The notes under the pieces are model-generated. The model ran no database searches. It saw only the letters and a list, made by a program, of their open reading frames with translations, and had not been told where the DNA came from. DNA of 41,953 bases. It comes from Alphaproteobacteria bacterium (lineage in GTDB: Bacteria; Pseudomonadota; Alphaproteobacteria; SHVZ01). Within the stretch, counting starts at the first letter, position 1. Each line of letters starts with the position of its first letter. The DNA lies in the NCBI GenBank assembly GCA_016869285.1, contig VGEN01000024.1, positions 1 through 41,953 on the forward strand, given 5' to 3'. Positions 17,686 through 26,308 of this stretch are shown one piece after another. A program made the translations under genes and the position numbers.

Positions 17686-18657
17686 TTACGCCAGCCCGAG
17701 ACCCTTCAGGATGGCCTCAATGCGGATGTTCTCCGACTTGATGTAGTCCTCATAGGCCTTGCCGGTCTGGAGGATGCCCATCCAGTCGCGCTTGGCGAGC
17801 TCATCCTGCCAGGCCTTGCTCGCGGCCATGTCCTCGATGAGCTTGGTCAGCTTGGCGCGGTCGGTGTCCGCAATGCCCGGAGGCGCAAAGACGCCGCGCC
17901 AGTTGAACAGCTCGACGTCGATACCCTGTTCCTTGAGCGTCGGCACATCGACGCCGGCGACACGCTTGTCGGCGGAGATCGCCAGCGCCTTGAGCTTGCC
18001 GGCCTTCACCTGCTCCGAGAACTCGCCCCAGCCCGAGACGCCGCAGGTCACCTGGTTGCCGAGGAGCGCCGCCTGAGCCGGTCCGCCGCCGGCGAAGGCG
18101 ACATAGGCCACCTTCTTGGGATCGACGCCCTGGGACTGGGCGATCATGCCGACGAGGATGTGGTCGGTGCCCCCTGCCGAGCCGCCGGCCCAGGAGACCG
18201 AGCCGGGGTCTTTCTTGAGCTGCTCGACGAGAGACTTCATGTCCTTGTGCGGCGAGGTGCCGGGGACGACGATCACCTCGAATTCACCGGTCAGCCGCGC
18301 GATCGGCGTGACCTGGCTTAGGTTCACCGGGCTCTTGTTGGCGATCAGCGCGCCGACCATGACCATGCCGGCGACCATCAGGCTGTTCTGACGTCCCTTC
18401 CACTGGTTGACGAATTGCGGAAGGCCGACGGCACCGCCGGCACCCGGCACGTTGGTTACCTGTGCCGTGTTGATCTGCTTGTTGGCCTTGAGCACCGCCT
18501 CGATGGTGCGGCCGGTCTGATCCCAGCCGCCGCCGGGCGCGGCGGGCACGAAGATCTGCAGCGTATCGATGGCTTGCGCCCGGGCCGAGCTCCAGCCGGC
18601 GGCCAAGGCGGTCGAGCCGGCGAGCGTCGCCAACATCATGTCACGACGAGTCAGCAT
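17686..18657 (-). CDS. tctC: TctC-type periplasmic substrate-binding protein
   Basis: The solute receptor of the tripartite transporter, 323 residues. The start MLTRRDMMLATLAG at 18657 has GGGAG six bases upstream. The N-terminus is a cleavable export signal with twin arginines (TRRDMM) and a probable cut after ARA at about residue 27, so Tat export is possible. Family features are IFVPAAPGGGWDQTGR near the N-terminus (the ligand carboxylate loop), NVPGAGGAVGL, SWAGGSAGGTDH and an FAGGGPAQAALLGNQV segment. The gene lies 121 bp downstream of a Rieske oxygenase gene on the same strand and could share its transcript. Confidence 0.92.
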   Translation of the reverse strand: MLTRRDMMLATLAGSTALAAGWSSARAQAIDTLQIFVPAAPGGGWDQTGRTIEAVLKANKQINTAQVTNVPGAGGAVGLPQFVNQWKGRQNSLMVAGMVMVGALIANKSPVNLSQVTPIARLTGEFEVIVVPGTSPHKDMKSLVEQLKKDPGSVSWAGGSAGGTDHILVGMIAQSQGVDPKKVAYVAFAGGGPAQAALLGNQVTCGVSGWGEFSEQVKAGKLKALAISADKRVAGVDVPTLKEQGIDVELFNWRGVFAPPGIADTDRAKLTKLIEDMAASKAWQDELAKRDWMGILQTGKAYEDYIKSENIRIEAILKGLGLA

Positions 18658-18778
18658 GTCTTTCTCCCTTGTGGGCTTGTCCGGGGCCGTTCCGGAGCTT
18701 GTCGCGCGCAACCGGCCTTCGCCGCTCAGTGAAGCCCATTCCGGCGAAAAAGCAAAGCCGGACCAAAGGCTAGAGAGC

Positions 18779-19819
18779 TCAGTCCCCGGCTGAGGCGAGC
18801 CGCCCGCGGACCCAGTCCTGGAATTGGATCACGCCGGTTTCCAGCACGGGTGAGAGTCTCCCGGTGTCATAGATGCCGGCATCGAGGTTGCGCTGGACCT
18901 CGCGGCAGATCTGCTTGTCCTCTTCGACGATGGTCAGCGACCAGGTCATCATCTCGTCGCGCCGGGCGCGCGTCTCCGGGCTGTCATCCGTGAACAGATA
19001 CCAGTAGACGAGCTGCGAGCGGAGGTGGTCGAGGGGCTCCAGCCGGACAACGCTCATGCCCCAGTCGTAGATGTTGAAGAAGAGACCTGGAAACTTCCAA
19101 AGCCAGAGCCCGCTGGTGCCGCCTCCGGCCGCGGCCGCGCGATGGACCTGAACGCCCTCGGCGACCGCGCATTCGACCTCATAGGTATCCATCCGGATCG
19201 CGCGGTTGAGCGCCGGATGAACGGTCGGCACATGGTAGCCCTCGGCGTAGTTGTCACCATAAGTTTTCCAGTTGACGCCGAGATCGATCACCATCATCCG
19301 GTGGAACTTCATGCGTTCGAGCGGGTAGCCCGCGGCGCGCTCAGTTAGGCTCCCGAGCCATAGCGCGAGCGGCGGCGCCTTCCGGTCGAGGCAGACGAAG
19401 ACGAGGCTGCGCCAGCTCTCGACCCGGATCGGGATCAGGCCGAATTCGGCAAGATCGATGTCGGCGCCGAATCCCGGCGTTCTCCTCAAGGTACCGTCCT
19501 GGTCGTAGACCCAGCCGTGATAGCGGCAGCGCAACACCTCGCAGCGCCCCTGCCCGTCCTCGACTATCGGCGAAGCGCGATGCCGGCAGACATTGTGGAA
19601 GGCGCGAAGAGCGCCGTCGCGTCCACGCAGCACGAAGACCGGCCAGCCCGCAACGACGTGCGCGACATAGGAACCTGGTGTCTCCAGCTGGTCGGCACGC
19701 GCGATCAGGTTCCAGGAGGTGCCATAGATCGCTTGGCGCTCGCGCTGCCAGAGCGCGGGGTCGCTGTACCAGGAGGCGGGCAGCGACAGGGGCGCTTCGA
19801 TCCTGGTAGCTGCATCCAT
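18779..19819 (-). CDS. Rieske-type ring-hydroxylating oxygenase, large subunit
   Basis: An oxygenase of 346 residues. The Rieske 2Fe-2S site has Cys78-x-His80 (VCRHRA) and Cys98-x2-His101 (CRYHGW). The mononuclear iron site has Asp189 (bridging), His196 and His201 in GDNYAEGYHVPTVHP, and a third acidic ligand is probably in the IVEEDKQ stretch near residue 305. All ligands are present. The order and length resemble the alpha subunits of glycine-betaine, carnitine and choline monooxygenases as well as phenylpropionate-type dioxygenases. No ferredoxin or reductase gene is adjacent, so electrons must come from elsewhere. The downstream tctCBA transporter may import its substrate, but this is inferred from position. 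Confidence 0.88.
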   Translation of the reverse strand: MDAATRIEAPLSLPASWYSDPALWQRERQAIYGTSWNLIARADQLETPGSYVAHVVAGWPVFVLRGRDGALRAFHNVCRHRASPIVEDGQGRCEVLRCRYHGWVYDQDGTLRRTPGFGADIDLAEFGLIPIRVESWRSLVFVCLDRKAPPLALWLGSLTERAAGYPLERMKFHRMMVIDLGVNWKTYGDNYAEGYHVPTVHPALNRAIRMDTYEVECAVAEGVQVHRAAAAGGGTSGLWLWKFPGLFFNIYDWGMSVVRLEPLDHLRSQLVYWYLFTDDSPETRARRDEMMTWSLTIVEEDKQICREVQRNLDAGIYDTGRLSPVLETGVIQFQDWVRGRLASAGD

Positions 19820-19958
19820 CGTGACCTCCGCGACGCTCAGCGATTCGTGGATTGTCGCGGATTTCGCCTCTCGATGAAATGACTACTTGGTTACGGGAGG
19901 CTTTTCCCTTAAGTGCACACGCGGCCTCACGCCCTAAGCGCACAAGAAGAACGAGACG

Positions 19959-20762
19959 ATGACCAGCCGACACAAGCTCGGGCCGACCGATGATCCGCAT
20001 CTGCTCTATCAGGAAGCCGTCCAGTCACCCGAAGTCGATGCACGCCTGATCGACAGGCACTTCAAGAAGCTCACCGGCCGGCCGGCCAAAGCTTTCCGCG
20101 AGGACTTCTGCGGCACCGCGCTCCTCGCCTGTGCCTGGGTCGCGCTCGGCCCCGACCGCAAGGCGGTCGGCATCGATCTCGACCGCCCGACTCTGGCCTG
20201 GGGCAGGCAAAACAACCTTTCCAGGCTTTCCGACGACGAGCGCAGACGCATCGACCTTGTCCGCGCCGATGTACGCAAGGTATCGCAGCCCAAGGTCGAT
20301 GTCGTCGCCGCGCTCAACTTCTCCTACTGCGTGTTCAAGACGCGCCACGACATGCTCGACTACGTGAAGAATGCGCGCCTTTCGCTCAAGCCCGGCGGCA
20401 TGCTGTTCATGGACGTCTGGGGCGGCAGCGAGTCGCAGACCGAGCATCGTGACCGCACGCGCCGCCGCGGCTTCACCTATGTCTGGGAGCAGCGGAGCTT
20501 CGATCCGATCAGCTTCCATGCGGATTGCCGAATCCATTTCGAGTTTACGGACGGTCGCAAGCGGCGCAATGCCTTCACCTATGACTGGCGCTTGTGGACG
20601 CTTCCCGAGCTCCGCGACATTCTCGAAGAGGCAGGATTCAAGGACATCCACGTCCTGTGGGAGACTTCCGACAGGAACGGCCGCGGCACCGGCGTCTTCC
20701 GCCGAGCGGAGAGAACCGCCGCCGAGAAGAGCTGGATCGCCTGGGTCGTCGGCCGAACCTAA
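19959..20762 (+). CDS. Class I SAM-dependent methyltransferase
   Basis: A protein of 267 residues with a Rossmann-like methyltransferase fold. The SAM-binding motif I is the atypical EDFCGTALLACAW (about 47-60), followed by the acidic ribose contact VGIDLDRPTLAWG. ADVRKV and DVVAALNFSYCVF correspond to motifs II-IV, and LSLKPGGMLFMDVWGG is the strand 5 hairpin typical of small-molecule methyltransferases. The substrate is unknown. It is a single plus-strand gene, divergent from the Rieske oxygenase (139 bp between starts), and converges on the YbaK-type gene with a four-base overlap of the ends. Confidence 0.82.
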   Translation: MTSRHKLGPTDDPHLLYQEAVQSPEVDARLIDRHFKKLTGRPAKAFREDFCGTALLACAWVALGPDRKAVGIDLDRPTLAWGRQNNLSRLSDDERRRIDLVRADVRKVSQPKVDVVAALNFSYCVFKTRHDMLDYVKNARLSLKPGGMLFMDVWGGSESQTEHRDRTRRRGFTYVWEQRSFDPISFHADCRIHFEFTDGRKRRNAFTYDWRLWTLPELRDILEEAGFKDIHVLWETSDRNGRGTGVFRRAERTAAEKSWIAWVVGRT

Positions 20763-21235
20763 CCTGCAATCGGCGCCACCAGCGGCCTGGCGACGGCAAG
20801 ATATGACTTCGTCGCCAGGAACATCGAGCGGTCGAGACGCCCGGCATTGAACGCGAGCTTGTCGTGGTTCAACAGGTTCGGATCGACGAGCAATGTCAAC
20901 TCGCCAGAGAAGGAGAAGGGCGGCACCGCACCCATCTCGCATTCTGTGAGCCGCTTCGCCTCCTCGGGCGCGGCGAGCGCCGCCTTCCTGCCACCGACTG
21001 CCTTCGCGATGCCGGAAAAGTCGACGCGGCGGTCGCCGGGCAGCACGGCAAGCACGAATTTCCGACCTTCCGGCCCCTTGACCGCGACTACCATCGCCTT
21101 CGCTGCCTGCGAGGGATGGTTGCCGCGGATCTTGCTGATGTGCTCGCTGCGCCCCTCAGGCTCGTGCTCGATCACCCTGAAATCGGCCTTCTCGCCTTCG
21201 AGAAGGGCGACCAGCCGGTCGAAGACGTCGGGCAT
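20759..21235 (-). CDS. YbaK/EbsC (ProX-like) aminoacyl-tRNA deacylase-domain protein
   Basis: A protein of 158 residues. It has the YbaK/aaRS-associated editing fold: FRVIEHEPEGRSEHISKIRG at the start, QAAKAMVVAVKG with the conserved lysine, FVLAVLPGDRRVDFSGIAKAVG, and GAVPPFSF followed by LLVDPNLLNHDKLAFNAGRLDRSMFL. Family members hydrolyse mischarged tRNAs such as Cys-, Ala- or Ser-tRNA(Pro) or (Ala). Which tRNA this one edits cannot be told. It starts two bases after the aldo/keto reductase stop and is the last gene of the five-gene minus-strand operon. Confidence 0.83.
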   Translation of the reverse strand: MPDVFDRLVALLEGEKADFRVIEHEPEGRSEHISKIRGNHPSQAAKAMVVAVKGPEGRKFVLAVLPGDRRVDFSGIAKAVGGRKAALAAPEEAKRLTECEMGAVPPFSFSGELTLLVDPNLLNHDKLAFNAGRLDRSMFLATKSYLAVARPLVAPIAG

Positions 21236-21237
21236 CC

Positions 21238-22071
21238 TTAGGTCATCTCCATCCGCTGCTTTTTCTTCGGCGGGGGAAAGGCCTTGTCGATCTCGGCCAG
21301 GTCTTCCGGCGTCAGCTTGATGTCCAAGGCGGCGGCGTTCTGGCGGAGATGCTCGGGCTTCACTGCCTTCGGGATGACGATCGAATCCGGATGGCGCAAG
21401 CCCCAGGCGAGGGCCACCTGGGCCGCCGTCGCGCTATGGCGCTTGCCGATCGCCGCCAGCGTGCGGTCGGTCGCGAGTTTGGCCTGGTCGACCGGTGAGT
21501 ACGCCATGATCGGCACGCGGTGCTTGCGCTGCCAGGGGAGCAGGTCGAACTCGATGCCGCGGGCGGCGGGATTGTAATAGACCTGATTGACCTGGGTGAG
21601 CGGACCACCATCGACGCCCCAGAGCTCTTCCATGTCGGAGGTATCCAAGTTGCTGACCCCGTAGTGGCGGATCTTTCCATCCGCCTTCAGCTTCTGGAAC
21701 GCCTCCATGGTCTCGGACAGGGGCGGCCGTCCGCGCCAGTGCAGGAGGTAGAGGTCGATCCGGTCGGTGTTGAGCCGGCGCAGGCTGCGCTCGCAGGCCA
21801 CCTGCGTGTTCGTGCGGCTGGCATTGTGCGGATAGATCTTGGAGACGAGGAAGAGCTTGTCGCGGCGGCCGGAGATCGCCTCGGCGATCATCTTCTCGGA
21901 CCCGCCCTCGCCATACATCTCGGCCGTGTCGATCAGCGTCATACCGAGGTCGATGGCAAGCTGGACCGCGGCGATTTCCTCCCTCTTCGAGCCGCCGCGC
22001 TCACCCATCTTCCAGGTGCCGAGACCGAGCTGCGGCACCTTCTCGCCGGAGAGAAGCTGGACTGTTTTCAC
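21238..22071 (-). CDS. Aldo/keto reductase
   Basis: An NAD(P)H-dependent oxidoreductase of 277 residues with the TIM-barrel AKR fold. The catalytic tetrad is complete: Asp48 and Tyr53 (LIDTAEMYGEG), Lys78 (LVSKIYPHN) and His111 (LYLLHWRG). Further marks are KIRHYGVSNLDTSDMEEL, the strand QVNQVYYNP and the cofactor-binding SIVIPKAVKPEHLRQN. The C-terminus PPPKKKQRMEMT is lysine-rich and short. The ATG overlaps the stop of the CocE-type hydrolase gene by four bases. It could reduce an aldehyde or ketone produced in the pathway of this operon, but the substrate is unknown. Confidence 0.9.
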   Translation of the reverse strand: MKTVQLLSGEKVPQLGLGTWKMGERGGSKREEIAAVQLAIDLGMTLIDTAEMYGEGGSEKMIAEAISGRRDKLFLVSKIYPHNASRTNTQVACERSLRRLNTDRIDLYLLHWRGRPPLSETMEAFQKLKADGKIRHYGVSNLDTSDMEELWGVDGGPLTQVNQVYYNPAARGIEFDLLPWQRKHRVPIMAYSPVDQAKLATDRTLAAIGKRHSATAAQVALAWGLRHPDSIVIPKAVKPEHLRQNAAALDIKLTPEDLAEIDKAFPPPKKKQRMEMT

Positions 22072-23957
22072 TTCTTCTTCGCCTTGCGCGTCTTGGCCCA
22101 GCGGCGCGCGAAGAAGAGTTCGCCATCGACGCGGATCTTCACGTCGATCGACAGCTCATGCGTCGTGGCAATGACCTCGGTGTTGACAATGGTAGCGCCA
22201 ACCGGGCGGCTGACGGTGGCTTCCTGCTTGGCCACCGACCGGGCGAGTCCGGGCCGGCTCTTCTGCACCGAGACGCGATAGGTGTGGCGGTTGATCATTG
22301 TCGTCTCGGCGTCGAGCTTCTGGCTCTCCTCACGATCGCCGATCAGCGTGACCACGTCGTTAGAGAGGTCGCGATCGATCGACCAGCGCTGCCAGCCACC
22401 GAGATCCCCCGGCCCCTTCATCTTCTCAGGCTGCAACGGTCCCCAGTTCGGCACGCGCGCCCTTGCCGGCTTCGCGGTCGGAACGACCAGCCGCGTTCCC
22501 GCATGGCGCAACGTGATCGCCGACGCTTCGTTCGGCCAGATGCGCGGAAAATCGGCGAGCGCCACCGACAGACGCAGGCGATGGCCTGGCGCCAGCCGGT
22601 AGGCGGTCGGCCGCAATGTCACCTCGATCACAGCCTTGCCGGCGCCGATCTCCTTCCAGCCCATGGTGATCAGCGTGGAGCGCCCGTTCGGCGCGACATC
22701 GGACAGCTTGACCGACACCGTCGCCGGTGCCGTCGCCTCGAGATCGAGCGTGGCCGCAGCGGCGCCGAGAATGTCGAGCGCACCGTCGAGCCGCTCGCCC
22801 GTGATCGCCAGCGACTGCGCATCGTCTCGGCTCTGGTCCCAGGGCCGCTCCTGGGCGAGGCCGCTCGACCACGGGTCCCAGGCGATGGACTCGGCACCGA
22901 CGGTCGGATCCGAGGCGTAGACCGTGCGGCCCTTCCCCGCCGTCTTGCCGAGCGTCAGCTCATCGGAAACCTTGAAGGTCGTCGTCTTCGCCCGCGCGAT
23001 CGGCCACGCGTCTTCGTGCCGCCATTCAGCCGCATGGCCCTGGACATGGAGGTAGATCGGCGGCTCGTTTTCGATGCCGTTCTTCTCGCCCTTGAGCCAG
23101 CGGTCGAACCAGCGCTCCATCTCGCGCAGCGCGGCACAGGGCGCATCGAGCGCGAGGTCGGGAAACGCGTGCTTCCACGGCCCCATCATCAGCCGCTTCG
23201 GCGCCTTGATCGCGAGATAGTCGGCGATCGTGTCCTCGGCATAGAGATCGCGCCAGCCGCAGATATTGAAGGTCGGGGCCTTGATCTTCGTCATATCGGC
23301 GGCGCGCGAGCTCCAGTACTTGTCGGGCCCCGTGTGCTCCCACCAATCCATGATCCAGGGCGGGTTGTTCTCCAGGCGCTCGCGCCAGATCCTGGCCCAG
23401 CGCCCCTTGGTGTCCTGATGCAGCGGCGGCATCAGGTTCCAGCCGACCATGCGCGGTCCCCAATCGGCATCGCACCAGAAGCCGGTTCGGCAGCCCTGGA
23501 TCTGCAGGAAGCCCCGGCGGATGTCGGCCGTCGCATGGATCGGTACGATCGCCGCCAGCGATTTCGGCCGGGTTGCGGCGACCGACAGCGAGGTGATGCC
23601 GGGATAGCTCACTCCCCACATGCCGACCTTGCCGGAGCACCAGCTCTGCTTGGCGATCCATTCGACCGCCTCATGCCCGTCCTTCGCCTCCTGCGCCGCC
23701 ATCGGCTCGGCGGCGACGCCCTCGGAGCTGCCGAGGCCGCGAATGTCGAGCGACAGGCAGGCATATCCGCGCTGCGCCATATGGCGGTTGAATCCATCGA
23801 CGGCGGTTCGACCGCCGCGTCCGTCCTTGTGATAGGGCCCGTAGTTGATCAACGCCGGCCACTTCCCTCCGCCCTTCGGCAAGTACAGGTCGGCCGCCAG
23901 CCGCACGCCATCGGACATCGGGATCAGCAGATTTCGTTCGATCGCGACCTCGGCCAT
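22068..23957 (-). CDS. CocE/NonD-family alpha/beta hydrolase (X-Pro dipeptidyl-peptidase-like)
   Basis: A serine hydrolase of 629 residues in the family of cocaine esterase, glutaryl-acylase-type enzymes and S15 peptidases. The catalytic triad is readable: Ser117 in MWGVSYPG, Asp237 in ICGWRDLYAED and His263 in GPWKHAF. The N-terminal IPMSDGVRLAADLYLP and DIRGLGSSEG are family landmarks. The last third (from about 370) is the jelly-roll domain with APGHRLRLSVALADFPRIWPN. No signal peptide is present, so it is probably cytoplasmic. The ATG at 23957 has a GGGGG-rich Shine-Dalgarno. It may hydrolyse an ester or amide imported by the neighbouring MFS carrier. Confidence 0.9.
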   Translation of the reverse strand: MAEVAIERNLLIPMSDGVRLAADLYLPKGGGKWPALINYGPYHKDGRGGRTAVDGFNRHMAQRGYACLSLDIRGLGSSEGVAAEPMAAQEAKDGHEAVEWIAKQSWCSGKVGMWGVSYPGITSLSVAATRPKSLAAIVPIHATADIRRGFLQIQGCRTGFWCDADWGPRMVGWNLMPPLHQDTKGRWARIWRERLENNPPWIMDWWEHTGPDKYWSSRAADMTKIKAPTFNICGWRDLYAEDTIADYLAIKAPKRLMMGPWKHAFPDLALDAPCAALREMERWFDRWLKGEKNGIENEPPIYLHVQGHAAEWRHEDAWPIARAKTTTFKVSDELTLGKTAGKGRTVYASDPTVGAESIAWDPWSSGLAQERPWDQSRDDAQSLAITGERLDGALDILGAAAATLDLEATAPATVSVKLSDVAPNGRSTLITMGWKEIGAGKAVIEVTLRPTAYRLAPGHRLRLSVALADFPRIWPNEASAITLRHAGTRLVVPTAKPARARVPNWGPLQPEKMKGPGDLGGWQRWSIDRDLSNDVVTLIGDREESQKLDAETTMINRHTYRVSVQKSRPGLARSVAKQEATVSRPVGATIVNTEVIATTHELSIDVKIRVDGELFFARRWAKTRKAKKK

Positions 23958-23981
23958 GACACTACCCCCGGATTGGATCGT

Positions 23982-25190
23982 TCAGTCGCCGGACTCGGAG
24001 CGTGGCACCGCCAGCGCGAGCGCGTTGGCGGCGAGGATGCACGCGCCGAGGAAATAGAAGACCGCGGAAAGCCCGTAATGGTCCGCGATCAGCCCGCCGA
24101 TCGGCGGCGTGATCGCGGTCAGCGTCGACTGGGTTCCGAACATCGCGCTGGTCATGGTCGCAGCGAGCGAGGGCGGCGTACGGTCCATCAGCCAGGAATG
24201 GATTACCGGGCGCATCGCATACATGCAGAAGCCTAGGATCGAGATCGCGGCGATGAAGATCGTCGCATCCGAAATGAAGGTCAGCGCCAGAACGAGGACC
24301 GTCGTGCCACCCATGCCGGCAATGACGATCGGCCGCCGCCCGATGCGATCGGAAAGCACACCCGCAATCGGCGAGGCCACGATACCGCCGATCTGCAGCA
24401 TCATCAGCGCCAGGCCCATCCAGAACGGGTTCAGCTTCAGCTCATTGGCGAGATAGAGCGGCAGGAAGACCAGGAGGCCCCCCTGCATCATCGATCGCAT
24501 GCCGGCCATCAGGCAGAGCGACCAGACGGCGCGCTGCTTGAACACCGTGATCGTCTCGGCGATGTAGGATTTCAGACTCTTCTTCTTCGCTTCCGCCTTG
24601 GCCGAGGTGTCGCCGCTGTTGAGGCATAGGAAGATCAGCGCTGCGACCGCGACGCCCATGAACGCATTGATCTCGGCGGTCGCGTGCCAGGTGAGCGTGA
24701 GCATGAGCGCGCCCGCGACCAGAGGTGCCACCGCGTCGCCGACATTGGCGCCGAGCGCGTGGATCGAGAGCGCGTAGCCCCGGTTCCTCGGCAGATGCCC
24801 GGATAGGTAGGCGATCGCCGCCGGATGCCAGAGCATATTGGTGGCGCCGATCAAGGTCACTGACGCAGCGAGCGCAACGTAGCTCGTGGTTACGCCGACA
24901 AAGAACAGGCCTACGGCCCCGCCGACCAGAGCGATCGCCTGGATCAGGATGCGCCGCCCGGTCAGGTCGACGACGCTGCCGCTCGGTAGGTTGGCAAAGG
25001 CCGACGCGACGTGGAAACAGGTAACCAGAAGCCCGGCCTGAGCATAGGAGAGGCCAAGATCGCGGGTTATGAACGGGAGAACGATATAGAAGGTCGCGGC
25101 GATCCAATGCGTGGCGCCGTGGCCGAGGCTCACCAGGATGACGGGGATTTGGACCTCGCGGCTGGCGAGCGAGGCGGTCGGGGCGGTCAT
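23982..25190 (-). CDS. Major facilitator superfamily transporter
   Basis: An integral membrane protein of 402 residues with about 12 hydrophobic helices in two halves and a basic central loop (AEAKKKSLKSY) between them. MFS marks include GSVVDLTGRRILIQ after helix 2 and the second-half equivalent GVLSDRIGRRPIVIAG. Similarity is to drug/organic-solute MFS carriers of the FSR-like type, but the direction and substrate are not readable. It starts four bases after the stop of the Gfo/Idh/MocA gene, with the Shine-Dalgarno over that stop, so translation is likely coupled. Confidence 0.87.
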   Translation of the reverse strand: MTAPTASLASREVQIPVILVSLGHGATHWIAATFYIVLPFITRDLGLSYAQAGLLVTCFHVASAFANLPSGSVVDLTGRRILIQAIALVGGAVGLFFVGVTTSYVALAASVTLIGATNMLWHPAAIAYLSGHLPRNRGYALSIHALGANVGDAVAPLVAGALMLTLTWHATAEINAFMGVAVAALIFLCLNSGDTSAKAEAKKKSLKSYIAETITVFKQRAVWSLCLMAGMRSMMQGGLLVFLPLYLANELKLNPFWMGLALMMLQIGGIVASPIAGVLSDRIGRRPIVIAGMGGTTVLVLALTFISDATIFIAAISILGFCMYAMRPVIHSWLMDRTPPSLAATMTSAMFGTQSTLTAITPPIGGLIADHYGLSAVFYFLGACILAANALALAVPRSESGD

Positions 25191-25194
25191 TCCC

Positions 25195-26169
25195 CTATTT
25201 TACCTTGATCAGGTCTCCGGTCTTCGCGGATTTCCCGATCGCCTCGAAACAGGCGACGCCGTGGACCACGTCATCGAGCGGCACGGGGTAAGGTACGCCG
25301 CGATTGACCGCGGCGGCGAAGGCCTCGAGCTCGGCGCGTTCCTTGTTCACCGAGGGGAAGTTACGCGTCTTCGGCTGGCCGTCGACGAGACAGACGGTGA
25401 GCTCGGTTTCGCCCTTGAGCTCGGCCCAGCCTTTCGAGCCGAAAACGGTCAGCCGCTGCATCGGCGCCGTCGCCTGCAGGCAGGAGAGATAACCGGACAT
25501 CTTGTGCTTGAAGCGGAACAGCATGCTGGTGGTGTCGTCGAGCGGCACGTCCAGCACCAGCCGGAAGCTCGAAACCTGGATCGTCGCGATCGGCCCGACC
25601 AGATAGATCATCGCATCCACCCAGTGGATACCGCTGCCGCCCATGCCACCGGCCGGGCTCTCGGCCGGATCGGCCCGCCACATGCCCTTGCGATAGCGGA
25701 AGCCTCCGGGACCGGAAGTGTTGCCTTCCAGGTGCAGGATGGTTCCGAGCGCGCCTTCGTCGATCAGGCGCTTCATCTCGTGCAGCGATGGCAGGAAGCG
25801 GCGGTTGTGGCCGGCAGCGAGAACCACACCGGCACGCTTGGCCGCCGCGACCGCCTTGGCCGCGCTGTCCCTTGTGATGGTGACCGGCTTGTCGACGAAA
25901 ATATGCTTCTTCGCCTTCGCCGCCGCCATGATCTGCGCCGCATGGACGGAATGCGGACTGGCGAGAACAACGGCATCGACTTTGGGGTCCGCCAGCGCCG
26001 CCTCGTAGTCTGAGTCGAGCGAGAATCCATGATCGGCGGCGAAGGTCGCGGCGTTCCTCGGCGTCCGGGTAACACCCCGCACGAAGCGGATCTTGTCGCT
26101 CTTGCCTTGGACCGAGTTGACCAGGGTCTGTCCCCAGCGCCCCAGGCCCACGATCGCGCACCTGACCAT
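25195..26169 (-). CDS. Gfo/Idh/MocA-family NAD(P)-dependent oxidoreductase
   Basis: A protein of 324 residues starting MVRCAIVGLGRWGQTLV, which gives the dinucleotide-binding GxGxxG motif at the normal distance from the start; the open frame extends upstream but without a family match. The conserved VDKPVTIT block (the EKP-type catalytic lysine region) and the C-terminal Gfo/Idh/MocA domain with GGMGGSGIHWVDAMIYL (putative catalytic His) are present. Members oxidise sugars, inositols or related alcohols. It is the first gene of the operon that continues with MFS carrier, CocE-type hydrolase, aldo/keto reductase and YbaK-type protein, which together look like a small uptake and degradation pathway. 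Confidence 0.9.
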   Translation of the reverse strand: MVRCAIVGLGRWGQTLVNSVQGKSDKIRFVRGVTRTPRNAATFAADHGFSLDSDYEAALADPKVDAVVLASPHSVHAAQIMAAAKAKKHIFVDKPVTITRDSAAKAVAAAKRAGVVLAAGHNRRFLPSLHEMKRLIDEGALGTILHLEGNTSGPGGFRYRKGMWRADPAESPAGGMGGSGIHWVDAMIYLVGPIATIQVSSFRLVLDVPLDDTTSMLFRFKHKMSGYLSCLQATAPMQRLTVFGSKGWAELKGETELTVCLVDGQPKTRNFPSVNKERAELEAFAAAVNRGVPYPVPLDDVVHGVACFEAIGKSAKTGDLIKVK

Positions 26170-26268
26170 GCAGCGTCCCCCACCCCGCGAACAGCCCAAC
26201 GGCGGACCGGACCGGTCCATCAAGTTTCGCACCGTTCCGCTGGACATTCAACGGCTTGCAGGGCGATG

Positions 26269-26277
26269 TGCTAGAAT
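26269..26277 (+). promoter_or_regulatory. Extended -10 promoter candidate for the P1 peptidase gene
   Basis: TGCTAGAAT matches the extended -10 pattern TGnTATAAT in all but one base, about 31 bases before the ATG at 26309. No good -35 is seen 16-18 bases upstream, which is usual for extended -10 promoters. GGGGTGA, four bases before the start codon, is the ribosome site. Confidence 0.5.
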
Positions 26278-26308
26278 TACCTGGATTTTCACTCTTCCGG
26301 GGTGACCG

